Positions 1 to 8,055 of a DNA stretch of 64,000 nucleotides are shown here, piece by piece. The position numbers and the translations under genes were made by a program. How positions within the stretch are numbered: position 1 is the stretch's first letter; every line of letters starts with the position of its first letter. The notes below the pieces were generated by a model. It ran no database searches, was not told where the DNA came from, and saw only the letters and a program-made list of their open reading frames with translations. The stretch lies in NCBI RefSeq assembly GCF_019702925.1, contig NZ_AP024713.1, positions 62,001-126,000 of the forward strand, written 5' to 3'. Source of the DNA: Campylobacter sp. 19-13652. GTDB taxonomy: Bacteria; Campylobacterota; Campylobacteria; Campylobacterales; Campylobacteraceae.

Positions 1-316
1 GAATTGAAGCAATAAAGAAAAAATAATCCCCCCCCCTTTTTTTTTACCTCCTCCCCCTGTTTCTTGCATTTTTATGGGAGGGGCTGTTTGCTCTTAGTTG
101 GCATTTTACCTAGTAGCCAGCTATGTTATAACAGGCGAGCAGGCAAGGATAGCCATAGCCTCGCAAAAGCCGTCCTGTGCTTTTAGGCTCTAGCTATTTT
201 ATCTAGCCACCTATGTGATTAATATAGCTAGGGCTTAAATTTAAAGGCGGATAAATTCTAAGCTTTGGCTAGCAAGGCCTGCCGCCAAAGCCTTTTTAAA
301 TTTCAAAAGATTAAGC
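1..316. other. Non-coding left edge with C9-T9 tract
   Basis: No convincing gene is seen. Nine C are followed by nine T at 28-45. On the minus strand this reads A9-G9, preceded by a purine-rich Shine-Dalgarno-like stretch. It may belong to a phase-variable gene lying off the left edge on the minus strand; no start codon follows at a normal distance, so this is a guess. Confidence 0.4.
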
Positions 317-1507
317 CTAATGGTGGCTTGCGTCTTTATTGCCTGCTATGCTTAAAATTGCAATCGAAATAATAGGCGCCAAAGCCACCGTGTATATCCC
401 AGCTGCTAAATTGCCTAAAGCCGCCACTATCGCCACGCCAGTCATTGCAAAAAGCGGAGAGATTAGGGCGATTAGCTTAAGATTGCTGTAGGCTTTTGCG
501 CTGATTGCCATGATTGTGCTAAAGAATAAAGAGGCGCAAACGCTAACGCTTAGAGCGCAAATAGCATAAAGTGCGCTCGTGTGCGAGTCTGGCTTTAGCG
601 CATCAGCTACAATCTCAAGTGCCGCCCCAACGCTAGCCATGGCAGCAAAGATAAAATAATGCTCATAAGCGACAAAAAATATCTGTCCCAGACTTCGCTT
701 TTTGTGATACAAATGTCCCTTGCTAGCGCCACTAAAGTAAAACCACCATAGCATAAATACTATCAAAAGTGCACCAAAACCAACCACCCCAGCGCCAATT
801 ATGTCGCTTTTAGCAAGTGCCGAGATAGAGTTAAGCGAGCCAAGCACCCCTTCGCCAAGGACGATAATCACCAAAAGCCCGTAACGCTCAGTGATATGGT
901 GTGCATGCCACGGCGTTGCGCCAAAGCACTTTTCAGCGATTGCTGGTACGCTAAGCTCTCCAAGGCAGAGTAAAATAACCACAGCAAAATACTCCTGAGG
1001 AAGTAGTAAAAATACTCCCCAAAAAGCTTGCATAATAATTATACCAACCGCATACGCTATGGCTGTTTTTCTATGCGCTGGGGCTTGTGTGGCGGCTCGT
1101 AGCCACTGATATGCCAGTGCTAGGCGCATAATCACAAAGCCTATAAATCCCATGGATAAATCAGGCTCACTCTTAAAAAACGCCTCAACTCCAGCTGCAA
1201 AGACAATCGAGCCAAACATCTGCACCATGGCTGCTAGCCTAAAGCTCACATCATCTGTATCAAAGGCCGAGGCAAACCAGGTAAAGTTCATCCACGCCCA
1301 AAAAATGCAAAAAAACGCCAGTGCATAGCTAAGCAATCCAGAGCCTATATGGTGGTGTGCTAGGGCGTGATGAAGCCCACTCGCAGCCGAAGCTATGGCA
1401 ACTACGTAAACTAAATCAAAAAGCAGCTCAAGCGGCGTAGCAACCCTGCCTATTTCTGCGATATCCCTACCGCTCATTTGCCGCTGGTATAGTAATTTTT
1501 TCAGCAT
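317..1507 (-). CDS. Low temperature requirement A (LtrA) family membrane protein
   Basis: Integral membrane protein of 396 aa. The N-terminus carries the LtrA-type signature (TPLELLFDLVYVVAIASA), and about ten hydrophobic segments follow at regular spacing. The family is widespread, named after a Listeria gene, and has no settled biochemical role. The start at 1507 is chosen because AGGAGTG lies just upstream and the protein then begins a few residues before the conserved block; the frame stays open another 32 codons upstream without a ribosome site. It stands alone, divergent from the pirin gene. Confidence 0.8.
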   Translation of the reverse strand: MLKKLLYQRQMSGRDIAEIGRVATPLELLFDLVYVVAIASAASGLHHALAHHHIGSGLLSYALAFFCIFWAWMNFTWFASAFDTDDVSFRLAAMVQMFGSIVFAAGVEAFFKSEPDLSMGFIGFVIMRLALAYQWLRAATQAPAHRKTAIAYAVGIIIMQAFWGVFLLLPQEYFAVVILLCLGELSVPAIAEKCFGATPWHAHHITERYGLLVIIVLGEGVLGSLNSISALAKSDIIGAGVVGFGALLIVFMLWWFYFSGASKGHLYHKKRSLGQIFFVAYEHYFIFAAMASVGAALEIVADALKPDSHTSALYAICALSVSVCASLFFSTIMAISAKAYSNLKLIALISPLFAMTGVAIVAALGNLAAGIYTVALAPIISIAILSIAGNKDASHH

Positions 1508-1754
1508 TATCACTCCTGTTTGTTTTAAATTTATTAAGGTTTTTATTTTATCAGGACAGATTAAATTTAATTTCTCGTTTAGAAATGTTACTTTTTGGAG
1601 CAAAAAGCTGTGATTTTATTTAACAATTTATAAATAAAGCTATTTATAAATTTAAAATTTAGCCCTATTTTTAGTGGTTTTGACGCACTTGTTTGCTGTT
1701 TATAAATTTGAAACTATTTGGCAATATAATTTCACAAAAAATAAAGGAGAAAAA

Positions 1755-2633
1755 ATGAGAAAAGTAAGAGAAGTATTTAAAGCACGCACTCCGCACTGGG
1801 TTGGAGATGGATTTTATGTAAACTCGGTCTTTCATCACTTAAGTGATAGGTTTAAGACTGATCCATTTTTAATGCTTGATTATGCAGCGCCACAGTACTA
1901 TAAGCCACGTGAAGAGGCTTTGCGAGGGGTTGGCGAGCATCCGCACAAGGGTTTTGAGACTGTTACGATAGCTTATCATGGTGAGGTTGCTCACAGGGAT
2001 AGTAGCGGTGGTGGTGGCGTAATAAAGCCTGGTGATGTGCAGTGGATGACAGCTGGTGCAGGAGTGGTGCATCAGGAGTTTCATAGTAAGGAATTTAGTG
2101 CGCGTGGCGGGCTTTTTGAGATGGTGCAGCTGTGGGTCAATCTGCCTGCTAAATTTAAAAACACTCCCCCACGCTATCAGCATCTAGCAAAAGATAGTAT
2201 ACCTGTCTTAAGCCTAGCTAATGGCGCAGGCAGCGCTCGTATCATAGCTGGGGATTTTATGGGCGCAAAGGGCGCAGCGATGACATTTAGCCCTATGGAC
2301 GTCATTGACGTGGCTTTAAATGAGGGCGGAAAAATGAGCTTTAAAAGCAAGTCAGACTACTCTTTAAGCGTCGTCGTACTAAGCGGTACCGTAAGCGTAA
2401 ATGACGGCGAGACTAAGGCGTCTAATGCCGAATTAGTAAGCTTTGAAAGCGGCGAGGGAGAAGTGCGACTAGAGGCGCTTGGTAGCGAGGCAAAGCTGCT
2501 AATCCTAGCAGGCAAGCCGCTAAATGAGCCTGTGGTGGGCTATGGGCCATTTGTGATGAATAGCGAGGAGGAGATCGCTCAGGCGATTGAGGACTACCGC
2601 GCTGGGCGATTTGGCGAGATCGTGCAGGGGTAG
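1755..2633 (+). CDS. Pirin family protein
   Basis: Cupin-fold protein of 292 aa. Near the N-terminus are the pirin metal-site residues: PHKGFETV followed by the HRDSSGG block and then a GVVHQEF segment. Pirins bind one iron or other divalent metal; some have quercetinase activity and some act as redox regulators. The C-terminal half contains the usual second cupin and ends with the MNSEEEIAQAIEDYRAG type tail. The start at 1755 is preceded by AAAGGAGA; the open frame reaches further upstream without a ribosome site. Monocistronic; cytoplasmic. Confidence 0.9.
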   Translation: MRKVREVFKARTPHWVGDGFYVNSVFHHLSDRFKTDPFLMLDYAAPQYYKPREEALRGVGEHPHKGFETVTIAYHGEVAHRDSSGGGGVIKPGDVQWMTAGAGVVHQEFHSKEFSARGGLFEMVQLWVNLPAKFKNTPPRYQHLAKDSIPVLSLANGAGSARIIAGDFMGAKGAAMTFSPMDVIDVALNEGGKMSFKSKSDYSLSVVVLSGTVSVNDGETKASNAELVSFESGEGEVRLEALGSEAKLLILAGKPLNEPVVGYGPFVMNSEEEIAQAIEDYRAGRFGEIVQG

Positions 2634-3078
2634 CTTTGGAGCAGGCTGCTTTTGGCTGGCGAGTTTGGGTTTTGTGGCTGTATAGGCTGGTCAGGACTAG
2701 GTTAAATTCCCATAAGGATTTGGCGTGGTTGACTGCTGCAGCGGCTGGGTGCTTAGGGTCGTAGCTTTTTGGTGGAGCGACCCTAAGTCTTGGCTAATTA
2801 AAGTTTTAATTTGAGCTAGCTATGTGCGCAACGTCTTGTTTTTACATGATTATGCTGTTTTCAAAGCCCAAAACTTTGGCGTCTGTGCTATTTAGACTAC
2901 TGCTTTGGGTTTAAATTTATTTATTGCCCTGGATTGTAAGTTTTGGTATGGTTTTTTTAAATGTTTTGACTAAGGAACTGGTAAGGCTTATAGGCTTATA
3001 AATACATAATAGCAGGAAAAATAACCTTGTAAATGGTGGGGGAATTTGGTATAATTTAAAGAAAGATAAGTGGCGTAA
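2634..3078. other. Intergenic region with a long inverted repeat and a promoter
   Basis: No gene is seen. A perfect 10-bp inverted repeat (2752-2761 with 2778-2787, 16-nt loop) lies about 120 bp after pirin and has no clear T run, so its role as a terminator is doubtful. A consensus TATAAT at 3050-3055 would serve the small membrane genes that follow. Confidence 0.5.
3050..3055 (+). promoter_or_regulatory. Sigma-70 -10 box of the small membrane genes
   Basis: Exact TATAAT 24 bp before the start codon at 3079. Epsilonproteobacterial promoters rely mostly on the extended -10, which fits. No -35 box is obvious. Confidence 0.45.
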
Positions 3079-3311
3079 ATGCCAAAATTAGATGAAGCAA
3101 AAGAAAAATTGGCTATGCTTAAAGTGTGGCTCGGCGTCGTTGTTGGTGTTTTTACTGCTGTTATTGGCTGGACTATTAATAAGTTTGAATTGATGATAAT
3201 ATTTTAATTGGTCTTGCTTTAGTTGTGCTTGTTGTTTTGCTGATAGTATTCGTGTTGGTTATTAAAAGGATTAATATCATCATTAAAGAAATTGGGAAAA
3301 TGGAAAAATAA
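3079..3311 (+). pseudogene. Small two-helix membrane protein, frameshifted
   Basis: From 3079 a 42-aa product opens with charged residues and a hydrophobic helix (WLGVVVGVFTAVIGWTI) and stops at 3207. The frame one base off continues from about 3192 with a second strongly hydrophobic helix (ILIGLALVVLVVLLIVFVLV) and a basic tail, ending at 3311. Together they make one protein of about 76 aa with two helices and a short charged linker, so a single base has probably been lost near 3185-3195. It could also be a sequencing error. Function unknown. Confidence 0.6.
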
Positions 3312-3320
3312 AGGAGCTGA

Positions 3321-3419
3321 TATGTTGGAGTATATTTTTCTTGCAGTAGCTTTCGTTGGATTTATGCTTATAGGTTATGGGGTTTTGCACACCACAAAGC
3401 CGATTACTAGCGATAATTA
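3321..3419 (+). CDS. 32-aa single-helix membrane peptide
   Basis: A strong ribosome site (AAAGGAGCTGAT) stands right before an ATG that opens a 32-aa product. One hydrophobic helix (FLAVAFVGFMLIGYGVL) is followed by a short polar tail. It starts 9 bp after the frameshifted small membrane gene and probably shares its transcript. The ribosome site and clean helix argue for a real gene; no function is known to me. Confidence 0.5.
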
Positions 3420-3432
3420 AAGTATTGCTATA

Positions 3433-3462
3433 ATATGTGGGCACCCCTTCACGCCCACATAT
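3433..3462. terminator. Bidirectional hairpin terminator
   Basis: Perfect 10-bp stem (ATATGTGGGC with its complement, 10-nt loop) between converging genes. In the plus direction it is followed by a T run after a few bases. It overlaps the last codons of the EF-hand-like gene at 3449. Confidence 0.6.
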
Positions 3463-5275
3463 CCACTTTTTTATAAAACCTATCCTCCTCTTTTATCTCT
3501 TTTTTGTTTGTCTTGTCATCAAGGAACATTATGTTAAAAAGATCCTTGCCGTATATCTGCTTGCCGCTATTTAGAACCAAAATAAAGCCTTTTACACCAA
3601 AGTTTCTAATAGCCTTTACGCCCAGGTCTTTAAGAGATGTTATCTCCTCCTTGCCATTTTCATTTGTGATTATGCCTACCTTTTCAAAATCGAGCTTATT
3701 AATCTCCTCATCGCTCATCTGCTTAGCTTTTAAATTTATGCCCACCCTCTTACCACCAATTGTATTTAGCTTGCCAGTATCAGTAAATAGCTCATTTACC
3801 ATTATCTCTCTACCACTATCAAATTTAAGCGTAATAGTGCCATTTTGGTTTAGCTTCATAGCCACTACGCTATCAAGGTCATTCATAACCTGTGCTGCCT
3901 TTTTAGGATCGCTTAAAAACATCGCCTTTAGCTTTTCTAGGTTTTGCTCGCTAAACTCAATCCCTGTATTTTTTCTAAAATCATTTTGCATAGCGATCAT
4001 CTTAGCAGAGCCACCTAGCTCGTCTGAAAATTTTAGCAGCGCTTGAGCGGCTTGGGCTTCTTGCTCTGGTAAATTTGCTCCAGATGCCATTATTTTATTA
4101 AGCAGCTCCTGATGTTCCTGTTTTGCCTTTTGATAGTCGTTATAGAAAGTTAAGAAGTTTTTAGTTTGATTTTGTGCGTAGGCTACTTCGCCTTTAAGTG
4201 GCTCGTGGCGACTGGCGAATGAGTTAAACTCACTAAGTCTAAGCTCGCCATCAAGTCCGCTTTTTACATATGCAAAGTTATTAATCTTATCAAAGATTTG
4301 GCTATTCTTTTTTAGATCCACCCATCCATCTTCATCAGCATAGGCTTCAAAGAATTTCTTTGTTTCATCATCGTCTACGCGCTTATATCTATACTCGGCT
4401 TTAAAAAACAGCTTGTATGGATCTGAAGTTTCGTCTATTTCTCTGCTATTGACATATTTGTTGGCATAGCTATCTTTAAAGTTTTTTAATACGTCTTTAT
4501 AGTCTGTTTTTATAAATTTCTCTAGATCTACCTGACTTACCACATCAGATAGCTTTGCAATTTTCTCATTGCCATCTTTATCATAGCCCCTTACCTTTAG
4601 CTTGCTAAAGAGCTTATCATCAGAGTTTAATAACCCATCGCCATTGCTATCAAAGCCAAGGAGTAAGACATTTTGCGTAATATCTCCCATTTTAAAGGCA
4701 TCATTATTATCAAAAATATCTAAAAAGACCTTGACTTCTCCAAAGTCTGTTTGTAGATATTCTGAGCGAGCGTAGTCGTTTATGGTGTAATTAAGGTAAC
4801 TTGTATGGAAAAAGCTTTTAAACTTATCTGTAGTTTTAAAAAAATAGTCTGTTGATTCTTTAATGCTGTAAGAATATTCTGAATCGTGAGTTGATTCAAA
4901 ATGGGCGCTATCTAAAACATCACCATCATAAAGAGTATAATGCCTTTGTAGTGTTGGTCTTTCAATAAAAACGGCTTGTATCTGACCTTTTGAGTATTCT
5001 GAACTGACATTATTGACCATAATTTGATTTATATTAACAATTTCTTTTGCTACAGCTTCAAAAAGTTTTTGGCTTTCTTTGTCTGGTTGTTGCTTCTGAG
5101 TTTGTGGTGGAAGTTGATTTATACTTATGGTGCTTTTGCTGGTCGTATTTGGGCTAAGAGCGTCTTTAGGGATAGAGTTATTATTATCGATTTGTATGTC
5201 TTTTCTGATCTTTTGTTTGTTGTTAAGAGTATTAAAAATATCTGTGTACCAGTTTTCTGATAAATAAAGACGCAT
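3449..5275 (-). CDS. EF-hand-like calcium-binding protein of unknown role
   Basis: Protein of 608 aa without a signal peptide or membrane segment. Around residue 208 is a canonical EF-hand/dockerin-type loop (DSNGDGLLNSDD). Weaker Asp-rich loops follow (YDKDGNE; DEDGWVD; GLDGELRLSEF). The C-terminal third has repeated short strands of the form GKEEITSLKDLGVKAI. The N-terminal 70 residues are polar and low in complexity. The same combination of no signal and EF loops appears in the proteins at 47126 and 48122, though I see no clear end-to-end similarity. Calcium binding is inferred from the loops. Its role, and whether it is exported, are unknown. Confidence 0.6.
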   Translation of the reverse strand: MRLYLSENWYTDIFNTLNNKQKIRKDIQIDNNNSIPKDALSPNTTSKSTISINQLPPQTQKQQPDKESQKLFEAVAKEIVNINQIMVNNVSSEYSKGQIQAVFIERPTLQRHYTLYDGDVLDSAHFESTHDSEYSYSIKESTDYFFKTTDKFKSFFHTSYLNYTINDYARSEYLQTDFGEVKVFLDIFDNNDAFKMGDITQNVLLLGFDSNGDGLLNSDDKLFSKLKVRGYDKDGNEKIAKLSDVVSQVDLEKFIKTDYKDVLKNFKDSYANKYVNSREIDETSDPYKLFFKAEYRYKRVDDDETKKFFEAYADEDGWVDLKKNSQIFDKINNFAYVKSGLDGELRLSEFNSFASRHEPLKGEVAYAQNQTKNFLTFYNDYQKAKQEHQELLNKIMASGANLPEQEAQAAQALLKFSDELGGSAKMIAMQNDFRKNTGIEFSEQNLEKLKAMFLSDPKKAAQVMNDLDSVVAMKLNQNGTITLKFDSGREIMVNELFTDTGKLNTIGGKRVGINLKAKQMSDEEINKLDFEKVGIITNENGKEEITSLKDLGVKAIRNFGVKGFILVLNSGKQIYGKDLFNIMFLDDKTNKKEIKEEDRFYKKVDMWA

Positions 5276-5337
5276 GATAAAACCACCGATTTATAATTTT
5301 CTTAAAATCGGATTAAAATTAGAAAACTTTATATTTT

Positions 5338-5358
5338 AGCCAGCAATTTTTGCTGGCT
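5338..5358 (-). terminator. Hairpin after the thioredoxin-like gene
   Basis: A 9-bp perfect stem (AGCCAGCAA and its complement) with a 3-nt loop, 16 bp after the thioredoxin-like stop codon. The following minus-strand sequence is A/T-rich but lacks a clean T run, so termination is likely but not certain. Confidence 0.5.
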
Positions 5359-5373
5359 GAGGCAAATCTGCGT

Positions 5374-5688
5374 CTATTTTAAAAGCTCCGCCAGCCTAGC
5401 TTCGATCGCTTCGCGGCTTTTTGGCTCGACTAGCCTTTGCCCCTGCTCGGCTCCATCACGCACGAATAAAATCGTCGGAATATGGCGTATGCCCATTGCG
5501 TCCCGCACGCCCTCCTCCTTATCCACATCAATAGCAAAAAAGCTCGCTCTATCAGCGAATTTGCCAGCAAGCTCTTCTAAAATCGGCTTGGCGAATTTAC
5601 AATCCCTGCACCACGGCGCACCAAAGTAAAATACCTTTACGCCACTTTTAAACTCCTGCTCAAACTGCTCAAAATCAATCTCTTTCAT
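5374..5688 (-). CDS. Thioredoxin family protein
   Basis: Single thioredoxin domain of 104 aa. The redox site is WCRDC (residues about 26-30) and the cis-proline is in IRHIPTI. There is no signal peptide, so a cytoplasmic disulfide reductase is expected. The active-site dipeptide Arg-Asp is not the Gly-Pro of canonical TrxA, so this is probably an accessory thioredoxin rather than the main one. AAAGGAG precedes the ATG at 5688. It lies downstream of the broken azoreductase on the same strand. Confidence 0.85.
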   Translation of the reverse strand: MKEIDFEQFEQEFKSGVKVFYFGAPWCRDCKFAKPILEELAGKFADRASFFAIDVDKEEGVRDAMGIRHIPTILFVRDGAEQGQRLVEPKSREAIEARLAELLK

Positions 5689-5726
5689 TTTTTCTCCTTT
5701 TTAAATTTACTGCTTAAATTTACCGC

Positions 5727-6294
5727 CTACTCTAACGCCCCAAACTCGCTCAGAGCCTGCTTTATCTCAGCCTTTGCGCTTGCGATTACAGCAGCTTTAT
5801 CGGTCGCTCTCAAGCTTAGCCCCTGCGCTCTAATCACCCAAGTCTCGCTTATGCCCATTAATACAAAGATTGAGCGCACATAATGCGGCGCAAAGTCGAG
5901 ATTTACGTATTTTATATCACGTGTATAGTCGCTGCCACTAGCTTGGATGAAGGCTACTTTTTTGCTATTATCCAGCAGCCCCACGGCACGCCGCTTATGT
6001 ATAATAATCCTTTAAAGCCGACGTTACGCCAAAGTTATGTAGCGGCATAAAAACTAGCACCACATCGCTAGCCAAAAACTGCTCTAAAAGCTCATTTTGC
6101 CGCTTTATTGCCGCTGTTTGCTCGCCGCTTTGCCACGCTTTTAGCATGTCAGCGTCTATGCGTGGGATATACTCGCCGTATAAATTTAGTACGTCTGCAT
6201 CTGGCAGCAGGCTTTTGGCATAGTGGGCTAGGGCAACGCTAGCGTGAGTGTCGCTAGCAAAATCTGGGTGAGCATTTATTATAAGCGATTTCAA
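5727..6294 (-). pseudogene. Broken FMN-dependent azoreductase/quinone reductase (AzoR-like)
   Basis: The N-terminal half (99 aa, start TTG at 6294 with AAGGA upstream) has the flavodoxin-like features of AzoR: SLIINAHP at the start, NLYGEYIP, and the flavin-site loop PLHNFGVTSALKDY. It then hits a stop at about 5995. The C-terminal half resumes in another frame at about 5990 (VGLLDNSKKVAFIQASG) and ends at 5727. Compared with the roughly 200-residue family, about 15-20 residues normally between the LKDY and GLL segments are missing. The gene has therefore suffered a deletion that also shifted the frame. An active enzyme is unlikely. Confidence 0.75.
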
Positions 6295-6354
6295 ATTTAA
6301 TCCTTGCGTTGATTTTTGATATTTTAGTTTAAAAGTGTAAATTTAAAATCCACC

Positions 6355-8010
6355 CTAACCACGCTCGTAAAAGGCAATAATCTCGGCTATGATGCCCACG
6401 ACGCTTGTGATCTCGTCTGCATTAATGCAGTATGGCGGCATAAAATAGATGGTATTGCCAAGCGGACGCAAAAACAGCCCACGCTCTATGCACCGCCAGA
6501 AAAAATCAATGCTAAAGCGTGGCTTTGGCTCGTCGTTTGTTGGCGTGTTAGTGCTAGTGTTAGTTTGACTAGGCGCCCAGCTATCAGGGCTTTGGCTCAA
6601 ATTTGAACTAACGCCGTTTTGCCAGAATTTAAGCTGCTCTAAATCCAACTCAAAAGCCGCCACCATACCCAGCACACGCACGTTTTGCACGCCCTTTATC
6701 CGCTCTAGCCTAGCCCACTCACGCTTTAAAACTCCGCCAAGCTCTCTCACTCGCTCAAGCACGCTCTCACGCTCAAAGCTCTCAATCACAGCGTTTGCCG
6801 CGACGCAGGCTAGGGCATTGCCAGCGTAGCTGTGCGAGTGCAAAAAGTCCCGCCCAGTGCCGTATGGAGCGTAGAATTTATAATAAATCTCATCACTCAT
6901 CACCACCACCGAAAGTGGCAAAAACCCACCAGTAAGCCCCTTTGAAAGGCAGATCATATCAGGCGTGGCGTCTGGAGCTAAATGCTCAAGCGCAAACATC
7001 TTGCCCGTGCGTCCAAAGCCAGTGGCGATCTCATCAAAGATGACGTAAATACCGCGCGCACGGCACTCACGCACGGCAAATTCCAAAAAGCTAGCTGGGT
7101 ACATATTCATCCCGCCAGCACACTGTAGCAGCGGCTCGGCGATAAAGGCGGCTATGCGTCCAGAGTGGACGCCCAGCGTGCGGATCAGCTCGGCTTTTGC
7201 CTGCTCCTCGCTCACGCCTAGGCTGCGGTTTGGCGCGGGGGTAACGAGCGGACGAAAGAGCAGGGGCGTATAGACTGACTTGTAAATGCCGACATCGCTC
7301 AGGCTAAGTGCGCCCAGCGTCTCGCCGTGGTAGCTGTTTGAAAGGCACAGATAGAGATCTTTTAGCGGCTTGGGCTGGTTTTGTGGCGGGGTGTGTGGGT
7401 GTGGCTGGGCTTGCGAATGGGCGTTTGCGTGGCTAGATTGTGGGCTTTGGCTGGGATTGTTTAAATTTAAATGACTAGTTTGAGCTTCTGTTTGGCTTGC
7501 CCATTCGTTTGCGTTGTCTAGCCCTTTGCCTGCGTGGGCGTCTTTCTGGCTTAGCTTAGCAGCGGCAAAGCTGGCCGTGTAGCTAGCTTCGCTAGCCGTG
7601 CCACTCGCCCAGCCGTCGTCTATTGCGGTGGCGTGAAAGGCTAGTTTAAGCGCTATTTCGACTGCTGATGAGCCGCTGTCTCCGTAGAAGCACTTTTTTA
7701 AATTTGGCGGCGTGATGCGCACGAGATTTTGGCTTAGGCGGATGATTGGCTCGTTGCTAAAGCCTGCTAGCATACCCTGGGCTAGGCGTTTGCTCTGGTC
7801 GCTGATGGCGTTGGCGATTGGGGGGTAGCAGTGTCCGAGATTATTGACCCACCAGCTACTAATGCCGTCAAGTATCGCACGCCCGTTTGTGTCGTAGTAG
7901 TATGCGCCCTGTGCGTGATCTACGATGATGGGTGGACGCTTGGTGTATTCGCTCATCTGCGAACAAGGGTGAAAGAATGTGGCTAGGTCTAAGCGTGAAA
8001 GTGGGTGCAT
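6355..8010 (-). CDS. bioA: Adenosylmethionine-8-amino-7-oxononanoate aminotransferase
   Basis: Class-III PLP aminotransferase that makes 7,8-diaminopelargonate in biotin synthesis, using SAM as amino donor. Visible motifs: SSWWVNNLGHCYPP (residues about 51-64), YGDSGSSAVEIALKLAFH, SYHGETLGALS, AEPLLQCAGG, FDEIATGFGRTGK (Asp326) and LSKGLTGG with the PLP lysine at about 357. At 551 aa it is about 120 longer than usual. Most of the excess is a polar insertion rich in Ser, Gln, His, Asn and Pro at residues 131-217; a second short Ser/Thr/Pro stretch lies near 480-500. All catalytic motifs are intact, so it is probably active. AAGGAG precedes the ATG. No other bio gene is in the window. Confidence 0.93.
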   Translation of the reverse strand: MHPLSRLDLATFFHPCSQMSEYTKRPPIIVDHAQGAYYYDTNGRAILDGISSWWVNNLGHCYPPIANAISDQSKRLAQGMLAGFSNEPIIRLSQNLVRITPPNLKKCFYGDSGSSAVEIALKLAFHATAIDDGWASGTASEASYTASFAAAKLSQKDAHAGKGLDNANEWASQTEAQTSHLNLNNPSQSPQSSHANAHSQAQPHPHTPPQNQPKPLKDLYLCLSNSYHGETLGALSLSDVGIYKSVYTPLLFRPLVTPAPNRSLGVSEEQAKAELIRTLGVHSGRIAAFIAEPLLQCAGGMNMYPASFLEFAVRECRARGIYVIFDEIATGFGRTGKMFALEHLAPDATPDMICLSKGLTGGFLPLSVVVMSDEIYYKFYAPYGTGRDFLHSHSYAGNALACVAANAVIESFERESVLERVRELGGVLKREWARLERIKGVQNVRVLGMVAAFELDLEQLKFWQNGVSSNLSQSPDSWAPSQTNTSTNTPTNDEPKPRFSIDFFWRCIERGLFLRPLGNTIYFMPPYCINADEITSVVGIIAEIIAFYERG

Positions 8011-8055
8011 AATTTCTCCTTAAAAATTTAAATAAATTCTATCCTATTTATTGTT

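Noticed and set aside
1674..1754. Longer N-terminus for the pirin protein
   Set aside because: The extension has no ribosome site and is not pirin-like; AAAGGAGA stands before the ATG at 1755.
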